Of a DNA stretch of 64,000 nt, positions 55,757 through 64,000 are shown one piece after another. The notes under the pieces were generated by a model. The model made no database searches. It was not told the origin of the DNA and worked only from the letters and a program-made list of their open reading frames with translations. Position 1 is the stretch's first letter, and the number at the start of each line of letters is the position of its first letter. Origin of the DNA: Woronichinia naegeliana WA131 (GTDB taxonomy: Bacteria; Cyanobacteriota; Cyanobacteriia; Cyanobacteriales; Microcystaceae); contig CP073041.1 in assembly GCA_025370055.1 (NCBI GenBank), forward strand, positions 3,472,001 to 3,536,000, read 5' to 3'. The position numbers and the translations under genes were made by a program.

Positions 55757-57328
55757 CTAACTAAGGCGACGACCATGCAAGGCGGTGAGCCAACCGAGAT
55801 GTTCACTGAGCCAGGGATGCAGCATTTCCGGTTGATAACGCCAGCCCCAGTTACCTTCGGCGGTTCCAGGCAGGTTCATGCGAGCGTCATTACCCAGTCC
55901 CATGACATCCTGTAGGGGAAAAATGGCAATATTGGCCACAGAGGCCAAAGCTAATCGAATTAAGCTCCAATGAATGCCTTCATTACAGATACAGCCCAGG
56001 TAGTCAGTGACTCGTTTTTGTTCTTCCGGCGATCGCTGGTTAAACCAACCAACCGTTGTGTCGTTATCGTGGGTTCCCGTATAAACCAGGGCATTGCGAT
56101 CGTAGTAGTTAAACGGTAAGAAACCATTGCCAGAATCAGAGTCAAAGGCAAAATGCAATACTTTCATGCCAGGGAAATGAAAATCATCCCGTAGGGCCTC
56201 CACTGCCGGTGTGATCACGCCTAAATCCTCGGCCACAATCGGCAAATCATCTCCCAATTCTGCTTTGAGGGTAGTTAGGAATTCTCGTCCTGGGGCTTCC
56301 ACCCATTCACCATTGACAGCAGTTTTTTCGCCTTCGGGAACAGCCCAAAAAGCCTCAAACCCCCGAAAATGGTCAATGCGGACAATATCAACATATTTCA
56401 ACACAGAGCGAAAACGATTGACCCACCAAGCAAAATCCGTTTCCTGCAATTTTTCCCAGTTATAAACCGGATTTCCCCAAAGTTGACCCGTTTCACTGAA
56501 ATAATCGGGGGGAACCCCTGCCATGAGAGCCGCTTCTCCCGTTTCCTCGTTGAGACAAAAAATATCGGGATTAGACCAAACATCAGAGCTATCGTGGGCA
56601 ACGTAGATGGGAATATCCCCAAATATTAAAACTTGATTTTCATTGGCGTAGGTTTTGAGTTCTTGCCATTGACGGAAGGTGAGGAATTGCAAAAATTGAT
56701 GGTAGCGAATTTCCTCGGCTAATAAATCTTGCCAATAACGGATCGCTTCGGGATGACGTTCGGCGATCGCCAGATCCCAGGTATGCCAACTGGCTCCTAG
56801 ATGGTGTTCTTTGAGGGCCATAAACAGGGCATAGTCCGTTAACCAATCTGCCTGTTGTTCAATAAAAGCGACAAAATCGGCCTTGAGTTCCGGTAAATCT
56901 TCCTGTTGAAACGTACTCCAGGCCTGTCGAAACAGGTTAGCTTTCAAACTTTTTACCGATTCAAAATCGACTCTTTCAGGATTAAGCGTTGGTAGATCGT
57001 CCAAAGCAGAGGCAGGGATTAACTCCGCTTCTACTAACTTATCAGGACTAATTAGCAGAGGATTAAGGGCTAGAGCCGAATAACAAAGGTAGGGGGAATT
57101 GCCGTAGCCCGTGGGGCCAAGCGGGAGAATTTGCCAGATACGTTGATGACTTTGACGCAAAAAATTAATGAAGTGATAAGCTTCCTCCCCTAAATCACCA
57201 ATGCCAAACCGACTGGGGAGAGAGGTGGGATGCAATAAAATGCCACTGGAGCGTTGGTTTAACATTCGGGTTGTTTTTGACTTTATCTCTGCGTTTTCAT
57301 CACTAATAATAGTTGATAAAATCGTCAC
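55757..57328 (-). CDS. malQ: 4-alpha-glucanotransferase (amylomaltase)
   Basis: 523 residues in the frame. The protein proper probably begins at the ATG at 57265 (MLNQRSSGILLHPTSLP, about 502 residues); the longer GTG start adds 21 atypical residues. Family GH77: GILLHPTSLPSRFGIGDLG, LPLGPTGYGNSPY, VRIDHFRGFEAFW (nucleophile Asp), VAEDLGVI (acid/base Glu) and YTGTHDND (third carboxylate). It transfers glucan segments between malto-oligosaccharides in glycogen breakdown, working with the glgX product encoded nearby. Confidence 0.93.
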   Translation of the reverse strand: MTILSTIISDENAEIKSKTTRMLNQRSSGILLHPTSLPSRFGIGDLGEEAYHFINFLRQSHQRIWQILPLGPTGYGNSPYLCYSALALNPLLISPDKLVEAELIPASALDDLPTLNPERVDFESVKSLKANLFRQAWSTFQQEDLPELKADFVAFIEQQADWLTDYALFMALKEHHLGASWHTWDLAIAERHPEAIRYWQDLLAEEIRYHQFLQFLTFRQWQELKTYANENQVLIFGDIPIYVAHDSSDVWSNPDIFCLNEETGEAALMAGVPPDYFSETGQLWGNPVYNWEKLQETDFAWWVNRFRSVLKYVDIVRIDHFRGFEAFWAVPEGEKTAVNGEWVEAPGREFLTTLKAELGDDLPIVAEDLGVITPAVEALRDDFHFPGMKVLHFAFDSDSGNGFLPFNYYDRNALVYTGTHDNDTTVGWFNQRSPEEQKRVTDYLGCICNEGIHWSLIRLALASVANIAIFPLQDVMGLGNDARMNLPGTAEGNWGWRYQPEMLHPWLSEHLGWLTALHGRRLS

Positions 57329-57373
57329 TCAAAGCAATTTATTGTTGATCTACCTTGATATCCCGTTTTGACA

Positions 57374-58375
57374 TTAGGTGTTCACGAAATTCCAGTAGTA
57401 GTCGAGCAGCAGAGCAAATAGTAAAATTGATTGGCCGATAAGAACGATAAAATAAATGAGAGGCTTGGGCTGAAAGGTAATGAACAGGAGTCCTAAGCTC
57501 TTCACGTTAAGGATACCGCCAACTAAAAGAAAGGCGAGTACGGCTCCAGACCATAAATGATCCAGGTAAGGCACGAGTAAGGCGTTAGGGATAATTGCCT
57601 CTAGGGATAATACAAATCCTAACCCCATCATCAGTAAGGTTTGCTCCAGGGGATTTACGGTTTGTTCTAGGAGAATTGCCTGGGGAATGAGAGCCTGAAT
57701 CAAGGCCGCGATCGCCGACGCTAACATTAGAATGACACCGAATTCCAGACATTCCTCCATCATATTAATCATCAATAGCCGGAGCTTTTCTGGCCAGGGA
57801 CGTTGATGAAGTTGAGGAACCGCATACTCATAGATTAAGTTGCCAGTACGTTGTAGCGGATCATGACAATCCTGGGATTCCACAAAGGAACCCGATCGCA
57901 AAACAGGAACTCTGGTCAGAGGATTGAGGGGCGGCTCTACCCTAGGTTTTTCTCGGTAGCTACTAAAAATGAGCGCAATGGCGATCGCGATCAACCAGGT
58001 CAACAGAATGCGAAGAAAGGCTATCCGAGGTTTATCAACTAGAGTATTGGTTGTACCCAGAATGACCACCAAATTGATGGTCGGAGCAGCAATCAAGGCA
58101 CTAATGGCTAAGGATAAGGGTGCGCCCTGGAGCAATAAACGCCGCACAATGGGAATGATGCCAATTTGACTGAGGGGAAGAATAAATCCTAAACAACTGC
58201 CTACCATGCTACTCAGGATGCGATTGCGGGGAAAACGAGCTTCTAATTTGTGTTCATCCACCAGCACTAATAAGGCACTGGAAATTAAAGTCCCAATTAA
58301 GAGAAAAGGCAAGGACAAAAAAACTTGACTCAAAAAAAGCGTGAGTAGATCACTCGGTTGGGGCAGTTGCATCAT
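57374..58375 (-). CDS. Predicted permease (DUF318/ArsP-like family)
   Basis: 333 residues with about eight to ten transmembrane helices in two halves. The first half carries GFILPLSQIGIIPIVRRL and the repeat-like APTINLVVILGT. The second half carries LGFVLSLEAIIPNALLVPYL and GGILNVKSLGLL. A hydrophilic loop (about 145-195) splits them. The family includes permeases linked to metalloid export, but the substrate of the cyanobacterial members is not known. It is 45 bases upstream of malQ on the same strand and may be co-transcribed. Confidence 0.78.
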   Translation of the reverse strand: MMQLPQPSDLLTLFLSQVFLSLPFLLIGTLISSALLVLVDEHKLEARFPRNRILSSMVGSCLGFILPLSQIGIIPIVRRLLLQGAPLSLAISALIAAPTINLVVILGTTNTLVDKPRIAFLRILLTWLIAIAIALIFSSYREKPRVEPPLNPLTRVPVLRSGSFVESQDCHDPLQRTGNLIYEYAVPQLHQRPWPEKLRLLMINMMEECLEFGVILMLASAIAALIQALIPQAILLEQTVNPLEQTLLMMGLGFVLSLEAIIPNALLVPYLDHLWSGAVLAFLLVGGILNVKSLGLLFITFQPKPLIYFIVLIGQSILLFALLLDYYWNFVNT

Positions 58376-58509
58376 GGGACAATTTCACTGAGTCAAGGTA
58401 GGCATTCTGTCTAAACAACTTATCTTAATCCGACTCTAAACTATCATTTTTGTTATCTTAATGAACTATACCACCGCAATAAAATTTCCTAAAAGCCCTA
58501 AAAACAGAA

Positions 58510-58548
58510 AGAAAGCCAACGACTTGCCGTGTTTCGTCTTGGCTCTCT
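58510..58548 (-). terminator. Possible terminator of the DALR-domain gene
   Basis: AGAAAGCCAA and TTGGCTCTCT form a stem with one G-T pair around a 19-base loop. On the minus strand it is followed by a short T-rich stretch (CTGTTTTTAGGG). It lies about 110 bases after the stop of the gene at 58657. Confidence 0.35.
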
Positions 58549-58656
58549 AACCGGTTCGCTCCTCACATTTTTATAAATTACAGTATTTTTGCCTATTTGT
58601 CATCCTTTCCCTAAAAATTTTTATCAGTTTTTGAACTAGTCCAGCGATCGCCATAA

Positions 58657-59535
58657 TTAAAGTTGCGTTGGGGCAGGGTAGCCTAATTTATCAACTAAAA
58701 GCTGCTGGAGCAAGGCTTGGGTAATCAGAATCAGGTTTTCCTGAAAGATTTGAAAGTTTGATTTTTGTTGGTGAGGACTTGGGCTTTGATTTTTTCCGTT
58801 GCGACTCTGCCAAGCCTGGGCTTCGTAGTCTAAAAATTTTTTGCTAAGAGCCAGTCCTTGTGATTGCCATTGTTTTGGGGAAAGGGTTTCTGGTTGATCT
58901 AAGATTCTCAAAACTTGTTCTAGAAGTGTGGATAGGACGGGAGGTAATACTAGGGAGACAACTTCCGAGTTCAGAGGGGAAACCCTGGCCGCATTTTTCT
59001 CAATCGTTCTTAAGCGTAGCCAAGCACAAGCCCGCGCATGGGTATATTGGATATCAGCGATCGGGACTGGGGCATCAATACCAATGACTAGAGAATCTCG
59101 GCCGATGCTCGTTTGCAGCATTGACTCTAAATAGGTTAGCCAGGGCAACAGCAAATCATAACTAATCGTAAACGTTAACCATTCTGGATGGTGAATCTGT
59201 ACCGTAAAAGGCAGATCTAAGCTCTGATTGCTCCCCTCTTGTGATTCCACTAATTGCTGTTTAATCTGTCTTGTTAGCTTTTCAGGAGGATCGCCCAAGG
59301 GTTGGCAAAATTTTAAGGCGATCGCCGAGTGATAGCATAAGTGTTGCTCTGTTAGGCACATTTTTAAGGGAATTTGCTCCCAGGTAGGCAGAAACGACGA
59401 AAATTGAGAAGCGATTTTCTGACCGATGTAATGCTGAAGCTGTTTTTTTAATGACCCAGTAGATAACAACTCTGCTGATTTTTGGTAACTTAACCAGATA
59501 AGCTCACAATTGCCCTGGGATAAATTGATGGCCAT
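58657..59535 (-). CDS. DALR-type domain protein of unknown function
   Basis: 292 residues from the ATG at 59535; a GTG eight codons earlier is possible. The C-terminal half resembles the DALR anticodon-binding domain of arginyl-tRNA synthetase (IQYTHARACAWLRLRTIE, then a helical bundle to the end). No synthetase catalytic motifs (HIGH, KMSKS) are present. It is therefore not a tRNA synthetase; a tRNA- or RNA-binding role is inference. Its start codon overlaps that of the divergent Crp-type gene. Confidence 0.65.
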   Translation of the reverse strand: MAINLSQGNCELIWLSYQKSAELLSTGSLKKQLQHYIGQKIASQFSSFLPTWEQIPLKMCLTEQHLCYHSAIALKFCQPLGDPPEKLTRQIKQQLVESQEGSNQSLDLPFTVQIHHPEWLTFTISYDLLLPWLTYLESMLQTSIGRDSLVIGIDAPVPIADIQYTHARACAWLRLRTIEKNAARVSPLNSEVVSLVLPPVLSTLLEQVLRILDQPETLSPKQWQSQGLALSKKFLDYEAQAWQSRNGKNQSPSPHQQKSNFQIFQENLILITQALLQQLLVDKLGYPAPTQL

Positions 59536-60220
59536 TAGCGACTTCTCCCCCCTAACCACTTGGCCGGAACTGGTGCAATGGGGCCAAGAACATTACCGCG
59601 ATCGCACCTTTGCTAAAGATAGCCTGATTCCGACTCGTCCTGGCCTATTGTACCTAGTTCATCAGGGTAGAGTTCGTCTAAGCAGTCAAGCCATGGGCGG
59701 GTCTAATTCCTCTTCTGAAAAAGAGCTTGGAGAGGGGGAATTCCTACTCGGATTTTTTGGTCTTGGTCAACCCCTAGAAATTCCGACTCAAGGGGCGTTC
59801 CGCTACGAAGCCTATGCCCATCTTGAGCAAACAGCCGTGATTTGGCTCTATTGGAATGAATTAAAACAATGGCCCAGCCTATACTTAACCATTTTGGAAC
59901 AGTTTCACCAAGTTCAGCAACGTCAACTGGTTTGGATGAGTATTCTTGGTGAAAAATCAACCCTAATGAGATTACTCAATTTTTTGATTTTACTCCTACG
60001 GGAAAGTGGAGAGAAAACAGACACAGAATGCTATTTACCCTACTTTATTAGCCAGGCCCAAATTGGCAGTGCGATCCGCTCTAACCGTGTAACCATTACT
60101 CGCTTGATGGTTAAATTGCGAGAACAGGGTGTGATTGTTCCCCATGCCAACAATTTTATTATGATTAGCCCTGGCAAACTTTACCAAACCTATGGCATCC
60201 GATTAGAAACTGCCCCCTAA
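59528..60220 (+). CDS. Crp/Fnr-family transcription regulator
   Basis: 230 residues from the ATG at 59528; the frame can be opened seven codons further upstream only with TTG. The N-terminal half is a cyclic-nucleotide-binding-type barrel (LLYLVHQGRVRLSS, EFLLGFFGLGQP, YEAYAHLEQTAVIWLYW). The classical cAMP-binding RSA motif is absent, so cAMP is doubtful as effector. A dimer helix follows, then a Crp-type winged helix (SQAQIGSAIRSNRVTITRLMVKLREQGVI). Targets are unknown. It converges with glgX, with 7 bases between the stops. Confidence 0.85.
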   Translation: MAISDFSPLTTWPELVQWGQEHYRDRTFAKDSLIPTRPGLLYLVHQGRVRLSSQAMGGSNSSSEKELGEGEFLLGFFGLGQPLEIPTQGAFRYEAYAHLEQTAVIWLYWNELKQWPSLYLTILEQFHQVQQRQLVWMSILGEKSTLMRLLNFLILLLRESGEKTDTECYLPYFISQAQIGSAIRSNRVTITRLMVKLREQGVIVPHANNFIMISPGKLYQTYGIRLETAP

Positions 60221-60227
60221 TTGAAGG

Positions 60228-62528
60228 CTATTTTGCCATTAATACCACTGAAGTACGAGCTTGCACTAAATAACTAGTTTTGAGAATTTGAGGCGCGATC
60301 GCCAACTCACAAAAATCCTGGGGACTCGGCAGAAAGGTGTCAATCACTCGATACCATTGTTTACCCTTCGCTAGGGGCGGTAAATTGAAGACTAACGGCT
60401 CCCAATAGGCATTCAAAATAATATGTAATTGTTCTCCAGCCCTGGGATGGTGAAGCGTAAAGGCGAGACTATGGGAATCATAAGACCAGTCTGGTAGGGC
60501 CACATCGACCCCATGCCAAGTAACGTGGGGATTGGGATGGCTCTCGGTCATGCCCAAATAGATATGTTTCAGCATTTCCAAATTGACTGGTGGCGGCGGT
60601 ATTACTTCTCCTGTTTCAGGATGAATTTCCAGTTGCGGTAACTCATTAAATCCCAAATCTAAGATCTCTAAAACCCGTTCTTCCTGAAAAATTTTCAAGG
60701 ATTGGGTTAACTGAATTAAACCCCTGACAAAATGGGTTTCTTCTGCATGGCTTTCTTCCCCTTGCCAGTCAAACCAACTTAGTTCATTATCTTGACAATA
60801 GGCGTTATTATTGCCTTTTTGAGTGCGACGAACTGGATCTCCCATCAACATCATTGGGGTTCCCTGGGAGAAAAAGAGAATGGTTAAAAAGTTTTTAATT
60901 TGTCGCAACCGTAGAGCATTAATGAGTGGATCATCGCTTTCCCCTTCAATACCACAATTCCAACTGCAATTATCGTTAGAACCATCTCGATTTTCTTCCC
61001 CATTAGCCTCATTATGTTTTTCGTTATAGGAAACTAAATCATTCAGGGTAAAGCCATCATGACAGGTGACAAAATTAATGCTGCGGTTAATATCAGTATC
61101 CTTGCGATGGTAAATATCAGGACTCCCTAACAGGCGATCGCCCAGACGTTTGACCATACCACAATCTCCCTTAACAAAGCGACGCACATCATCTCGATAG
61201 GGGCCATTCCACTCGGCAAACCAATCCGCTAATTCTACAAATTTACCAACACTATACAAACCGGCCGCATCCCAGGCTTCAGCAATTAATTTGGTTCCCG
61301 CTAAAACCGGATCGGATTCGATCGCCCAGATAATATTGGCCGTTCCTCCCTCCACTCCATGAATGGGATTGCCCTTAATATCCCTCGCAAAAACCGAGGC
61401 TAAATCAAAGCGAAAACCGTCAACGTGCATCACCGAAACCCAGTAACGCAAACAGTCGAGAATCAGGCCGCCGACCACAGGATGATTGGCCTTGACACTA
61501 TTACCACAACCACTGTAATTGCTGTACTGACTCTCATCCTCGTCCAAAATATAATAAGTCCGATTATCAATGCCCCGAAAAGATAGGGTTGGCCCATTTT
61601 CATTACCCTCAGCCGTATGGTTAAAAACCACATCAAGAATGACTTCAATCCCTGCTTTATGAAGGGCCTTGACCATATCTCGAAACTCGTCAACCGGGCC
61701 AATCGGGTCTTGACTGGAACTATAGCCACGATGGGGCGCGAAAAAGCCGATGGTACTATAACCCCAATAGTTTGTTAAACCAGGCTGGGCATCCTCTGGA
61801 TCAAAATAATGAACCGGCAGCAATTCCACTGTGGTAATGCCTAATTCCTGCAAGTAGGGGATTTTTTCAATTAAGCCGGCAAAGGTTCCCCGTTTGTTCT
61901 CTGGTAGAGCGGAATTGGGATTTTTGGTAAAACCACTGACATGCAATTCGTAGATCACACTATAAGCATAGGAAATCCGCAAGGGAGTATCCCCTTCCCA
62001 ATCGTAATGGTAAAGACTCGTATCAACGACCACGCCTCGCAATGCTGTGGCACAATTATCCACTCCGTACTGCATGGCAACTTTACGATCATAAATCTCA
62101 TCCCCCACGATCGCTTTTGCATAGGGATCAAGTAAGACTTTACTAAAGTCGAACCGTAATCCCTTTTCTGGTTCAAAGGGACCATTTACCCGATAGGCAT
62201 AGACCTGACCAGCCTCTAAACCCGGCACAAAAACATGCCAATAGTAAAAGGTCTTATTACATCGAAGATCGAGGGTAATCACCCGTGAAGGTTGGGGCGC
62301 ATTCGGGTGATCAAATAAAAGTAGGACAACTTCCTGAGCAAATTTAGAGAAAAGGCAGAAGTTCACTCCATCAGGATAGACAGTCGCCCCCAAAGGGGAG
62401 GTTTGGCCCTGACGAAGATCCTGATTGATAGGGATGGCCGTTACGGAGGAAATATTTAGGGCTGGGGCAGAACTTGAGATCATCATTACAGAAGAAAGGG
62501 AACGGTGAAGCCAGGCGTTTTTTGACAA
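60228..62528 (-). CDS. glgX: Glycogen debranching enzyme (isoamylase type)
   Basis: 766 residues in the frame from a TTG; the ATG at 62486 (752 residues) is more likely. Family GH13, isoamylase type. An N-terminal glycogen-binding-like domain (about 40-130: SPLGATVYPDGVNFCLFS) precedes the barrel with VILDVVFNHTAEG, DGFRFDLAS (nucleophile Asp), LIAEAWDAAG (acid Glu) and FVTCHDG. It cuts alpha-1,6 branches of glycogen. With malQ, encoded about 5 kb away on the same strand, it covers two steps of glycogen breakdown. Confidence 0.93.
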   Translation of the reverse strand: MSKNAWLHRSLSSVMMISSSAPALNISSVTAIPINQDLRQGQTSPLGATVYPDGVNFCLFSKFAQEVVLLLFDHPNAPQPSRVITLDLRCNKTFYYWHVFVPGLEAGQVYAYRVNGPFEPEKGLRFDFSKVLLDPYAKAIVGDEIYDRKVAMQYGVDNCATALRGVVVDTSLYHYDWEGDTPLRISYAYSVIYELHVSGFTKNPNSALPENKRGTFAGLIEKIPYLQELGITTVELLPVHYFDPEDAQPGLTNYWGYSTIGFFAPHRGYSSSQDPIGPVDEFRDMVKALHKAGIEVILDVVFNHTAEGNENGPTLSFRGIDNRTYYILDEDESQYSNYSGCGNSVKANHPVVGGLILDCLRYWVSVMHVDGFRFDLASVFARDIKGNPIHGVEGGTANIIWAIESDPVLAGTKLIAEAWDAAGLYSVGKFVELADWFAEWNGPYRDDVRRFVKGDCGMVKRLGDRLLGSPDIYHRKDTDINRSINFVTCHDGFTLNDLVSYNEKHNEANGEENRDGSNDNCSWNCGIEGESDDPLINALRLRQIKNFLTILFFSQGTPMMLMGDPVRRTQKGNNNAYCQDNELSWFDWQGEESHAEETHFVRGLIQLTQSLKIFQEERVLEILDLGFNELPQLEIHPETGEVIPPPPVNLEMLKHIYLGMTESHPNPHVTWHGVDVALPDWSYDSHSLAFTLHHPRAGEQLHIILNAYWEPLVFNLPPLAKGKQWYRVIDTFLPSPQDFCELAIAPQILKTSYLVQARTSVVLMAK

Positions 62529-62844
62529 GACTGACGCGATCGACTTGCCAGATCCGTACTAGGAAATAGTTCACAATTATCCTATCAGTTCTCTGAAAAG
62601 TTTTAACAGCAATAATGACAGTTTTGTTAAGATTAAGTAACATAAACTTTGCTGGTTTTGAGATTATAACATTTTCGGTCAATCTTTAGATAAACCTTAA
62701 GTATTTATTTGGTTTTATCTATAATTATTGGTATTTTTTTAAGAAGATTATCAACTTGTAAATTAATTCAAACAAATTGGGTATCGCTACTCAGTTATCG
62801 TTAGACTAAAGGTATTAATTAGAGGCAATTAGAGGTAAATCGCT
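62529..62844. other. Divergent promoter region between glgX and ppsA
   Basis: 316 bases of AT-rich sequence between two divergent genes. It must hold both promoters. I see no RNA gene, strong hairpin or repeat. Confidence 0.5.
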
Positions 62845-64000
62845 ATGATCAATACACTGTTAGAAAAACCCTCTACGGTTAATAAAGAAAAGGCTTTTAT
62901 TCTTTGGTTTGAAGAAGTGGGAACCCAGGATGTGGGCTTAGTGGGGGGTAAAAATTCCTCTTTGGGGGAAATGATCCAAGAGTTAACGACCAAAGGCGTA
63001 AATGTGCCAGGCGGTTTTGCGACCACAGCCCATGCCTATCGCTATTTTATTGAGTCTGCCGGTGTTGAAGCTAAATTACGAAAATTATTTGCTGATTTGG
63101 ATGTTAACAATTTACGTAATCTGCAAAAACGAGCGAAAAAAGCCCGTGCTCTGATTTTAGATACACCTTTTCCTCAAAATTTACAGGATGCGATCGCTGT
63201 TGCTTATGCGGAAATGTGCGATCGTTATGGGGAAAATACTGATGTAGCAGTGCGTTCTAGTGCCACCGCCGAAGATTTACCCGAAGCTAGTTTTGCAGGT
63301 CAACAGGAAACCTATCTAAATGTGCATGGTATCAAGGGTGTTTTAGAGTCCTGCCATAAATGTTTTGCGTCCCTATTTACGGATCGGGCCATTTCCTACC
63401 GTCAAGAAAAAGGGTTTGATCATTTTGCCGTTGCCCTGTCCGTTGGTGTGCAAAAAATGGTACGGTCTGATTTGGCCACTTCTGGGGTAATGTTCTCCAT
63501 TGATACGGAGACGGGGTTTAAAAATGCAGCCTTAATTACCGCGGCCTACGGCTTGGGAGAAAACGTGGTACAGGGTGCTGTTAATCCCGATGAATATTTT
63601 GTCTTTAAACCGACGCTCAAAGAAGGCTTTAAACCCATTCTCGAAAAACGTCTGGGCAGTAAGGCCATTAAAATGATTTATGAAACTGGCGGTAACAAGC
63701 TAACCAAAAATGTGGAGGTTCCTCAGGGGGATCGCGACCAATATTGCATTAATGATGAAGAAATTCTACAACTAGCTCGTTGGGCCTGCATTATTGAGGA
63801 TCACTATACTCAAGTGCGGGGTATGGATACGCCGATGGATATTGAATGGGCAAAAGATGGGGTAACGGGAGAATTGTATATTGTTCAAGCCCGTCCTGAA
63901 ACCGTGCAATCCCAAAAATCGGCCAATATTATCAAAACCTACGAGCTAAAAGAGCATAGCACTGTTTTGGCAACGGGTCGCAGTGTTGGGGCTGCGATCG
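62845..64000 (+). CDS. ppsA: Phosphoenolpyruvate synthase, N-terminal part (runs off the window)
   Basis: 385 codons are visible from the ATG at 62845, with an AGAGG site 9-10 bases upstream; the gene continues past 64000. The ATP-grasp domain of PEP synthase/pyruvate phosphate dikinase is clear: VGLVGGKNSSLGEMIQEL, VPGGFATTAHAY, VAVRSSATAEDLPEASFAGQQ, GENVVQGAVNPDEYFVFKP and the ATP-binding end IVQARPETVQSQ. The phosphohistidine and PEP-binding domains lie outside. It converts pyruvate and ATP to PEP, feeding gluconeogenesis, in keeping with the glycogen genes beside it. Confidence 0.95.
   Translation, partial: MINTLLEKPSTVNKEKAFILWFEEVGTQDVGLVGGKNSSLGEMIQELTTKGVNVPGGFATTAHAYRYFIESAGVEAKLRKLFADLDVNNLRNLQKRAKKARALILDTPFPQNLQDAIAVAYAEMCDRYGENTDVAVRSSATAEDLPEASFAGQQETYLNVHGIKGVLESCHKCFASLFTDRAISYRQEKGFDHFAVALSVGVQKMVRSDLATSGVMFSIDTETGFKNAALITAAYGLGENVVQGAVNPDEYFVFKPTLKEGFKPILEKRLGSKAIKMIYETGGNKLTKNVEVPQGDRDQYCINDEEILQLARWACIIEDHYTQVRGMDTPMDIEWAKDGVTGELYIVQARPETVQSQKSANIIKTYELKEHSTVLATGRSVGAAI

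Noticed and set aside
58657-59535. Arginyl-tRNA synthetase
   Set aside because: Only a DALR-like region is seen; the catalytic HIGH and KMSKS motifs and more than half the length are missing.

Overview
The window looks like the chromosome of a colonial unicellular cyanobacterium of the Microcystis/Woronichinia type. The reasons are a photosystem II gene (psbI), a cyanobacterial LptD/DUF3769 protein, glycogen enzymes (glgX, malQ), several Uma2-family genes, GCGATCGC (HIP1) palindromes in the host genes, and a very heavy load of insertion sequences. The genus is inference from gene content; no rRNA, tRNA or CRISPR array was seen.

Layout. (i) 1-9721 is an IS scrapheap: pieces of ISL3, IS1634 and ISAs1 elements, then an IS1-like element holding two inverted, protein-identical IS5-type copies, then an ISKra4-type element that itself holds an IS4 element. 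(ii) 9722-13760: a lone TnpB, a sugar-type solute-binding lipoprotein, a small zinc protein and a secreted CHAP/NlpC-like protein. (iii) 14199-24977, minus strand: a cluster with a coiled-coil protein, a VWA lipoprotein, a small membrane protein, a tubulin-like GTPase, a giant HSP70/actin-fold ATPase and a membrane coiled-coil protein, with a Uma2 gene inserted. It is the best candidate here for an undescribed cellular system. (iv) 25016-27666: two tandem Uma2 paralogues, a zinc metallopeptidase broken by one stop codon, and a small membrane coiled-coil protein. (v) 27801-52082: 24 kb of nested mobile elements around an orphan hicB. (vi) 52089-64000: ordinary housekeeping genes: lptD-like, psbI, dciA, malQ, a permease, a DALR-domain protein, a Crp-type regulator, glgX, and ppsA running off the end.

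The nested block can be read like stratigraphy because almost every element still has its target duplication. One IS630 element (34857-48855, about 1.3 kb on its own) entered a host gene and then received five direct insertions: an IS1634-type MITE, a second IS630, an IS1634 (carrying an ISKra4-type MITE), an ISAs1 (carrying an IS5-type MITE) and an IS4. The second IS630 received an ISKra4, an IS66 and an IS5-type element, and that IS5-type element received an IS1-like one. When the insertions and one target copy each are removed, the IS630 transposases come back as open frames of 400 and 347 codons, and the interrupted ISAs1 and IS5-type genes also restore in frame. The host gene behind it all is thus split by 14 kb.

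Several amplified elements (ISKra4, IS4, IS1634) have their transposase in two overlapping or adjacent frames. In ISKra4 and IS4 every copy shares the break, so it is either programmed or was copied after the mutation.
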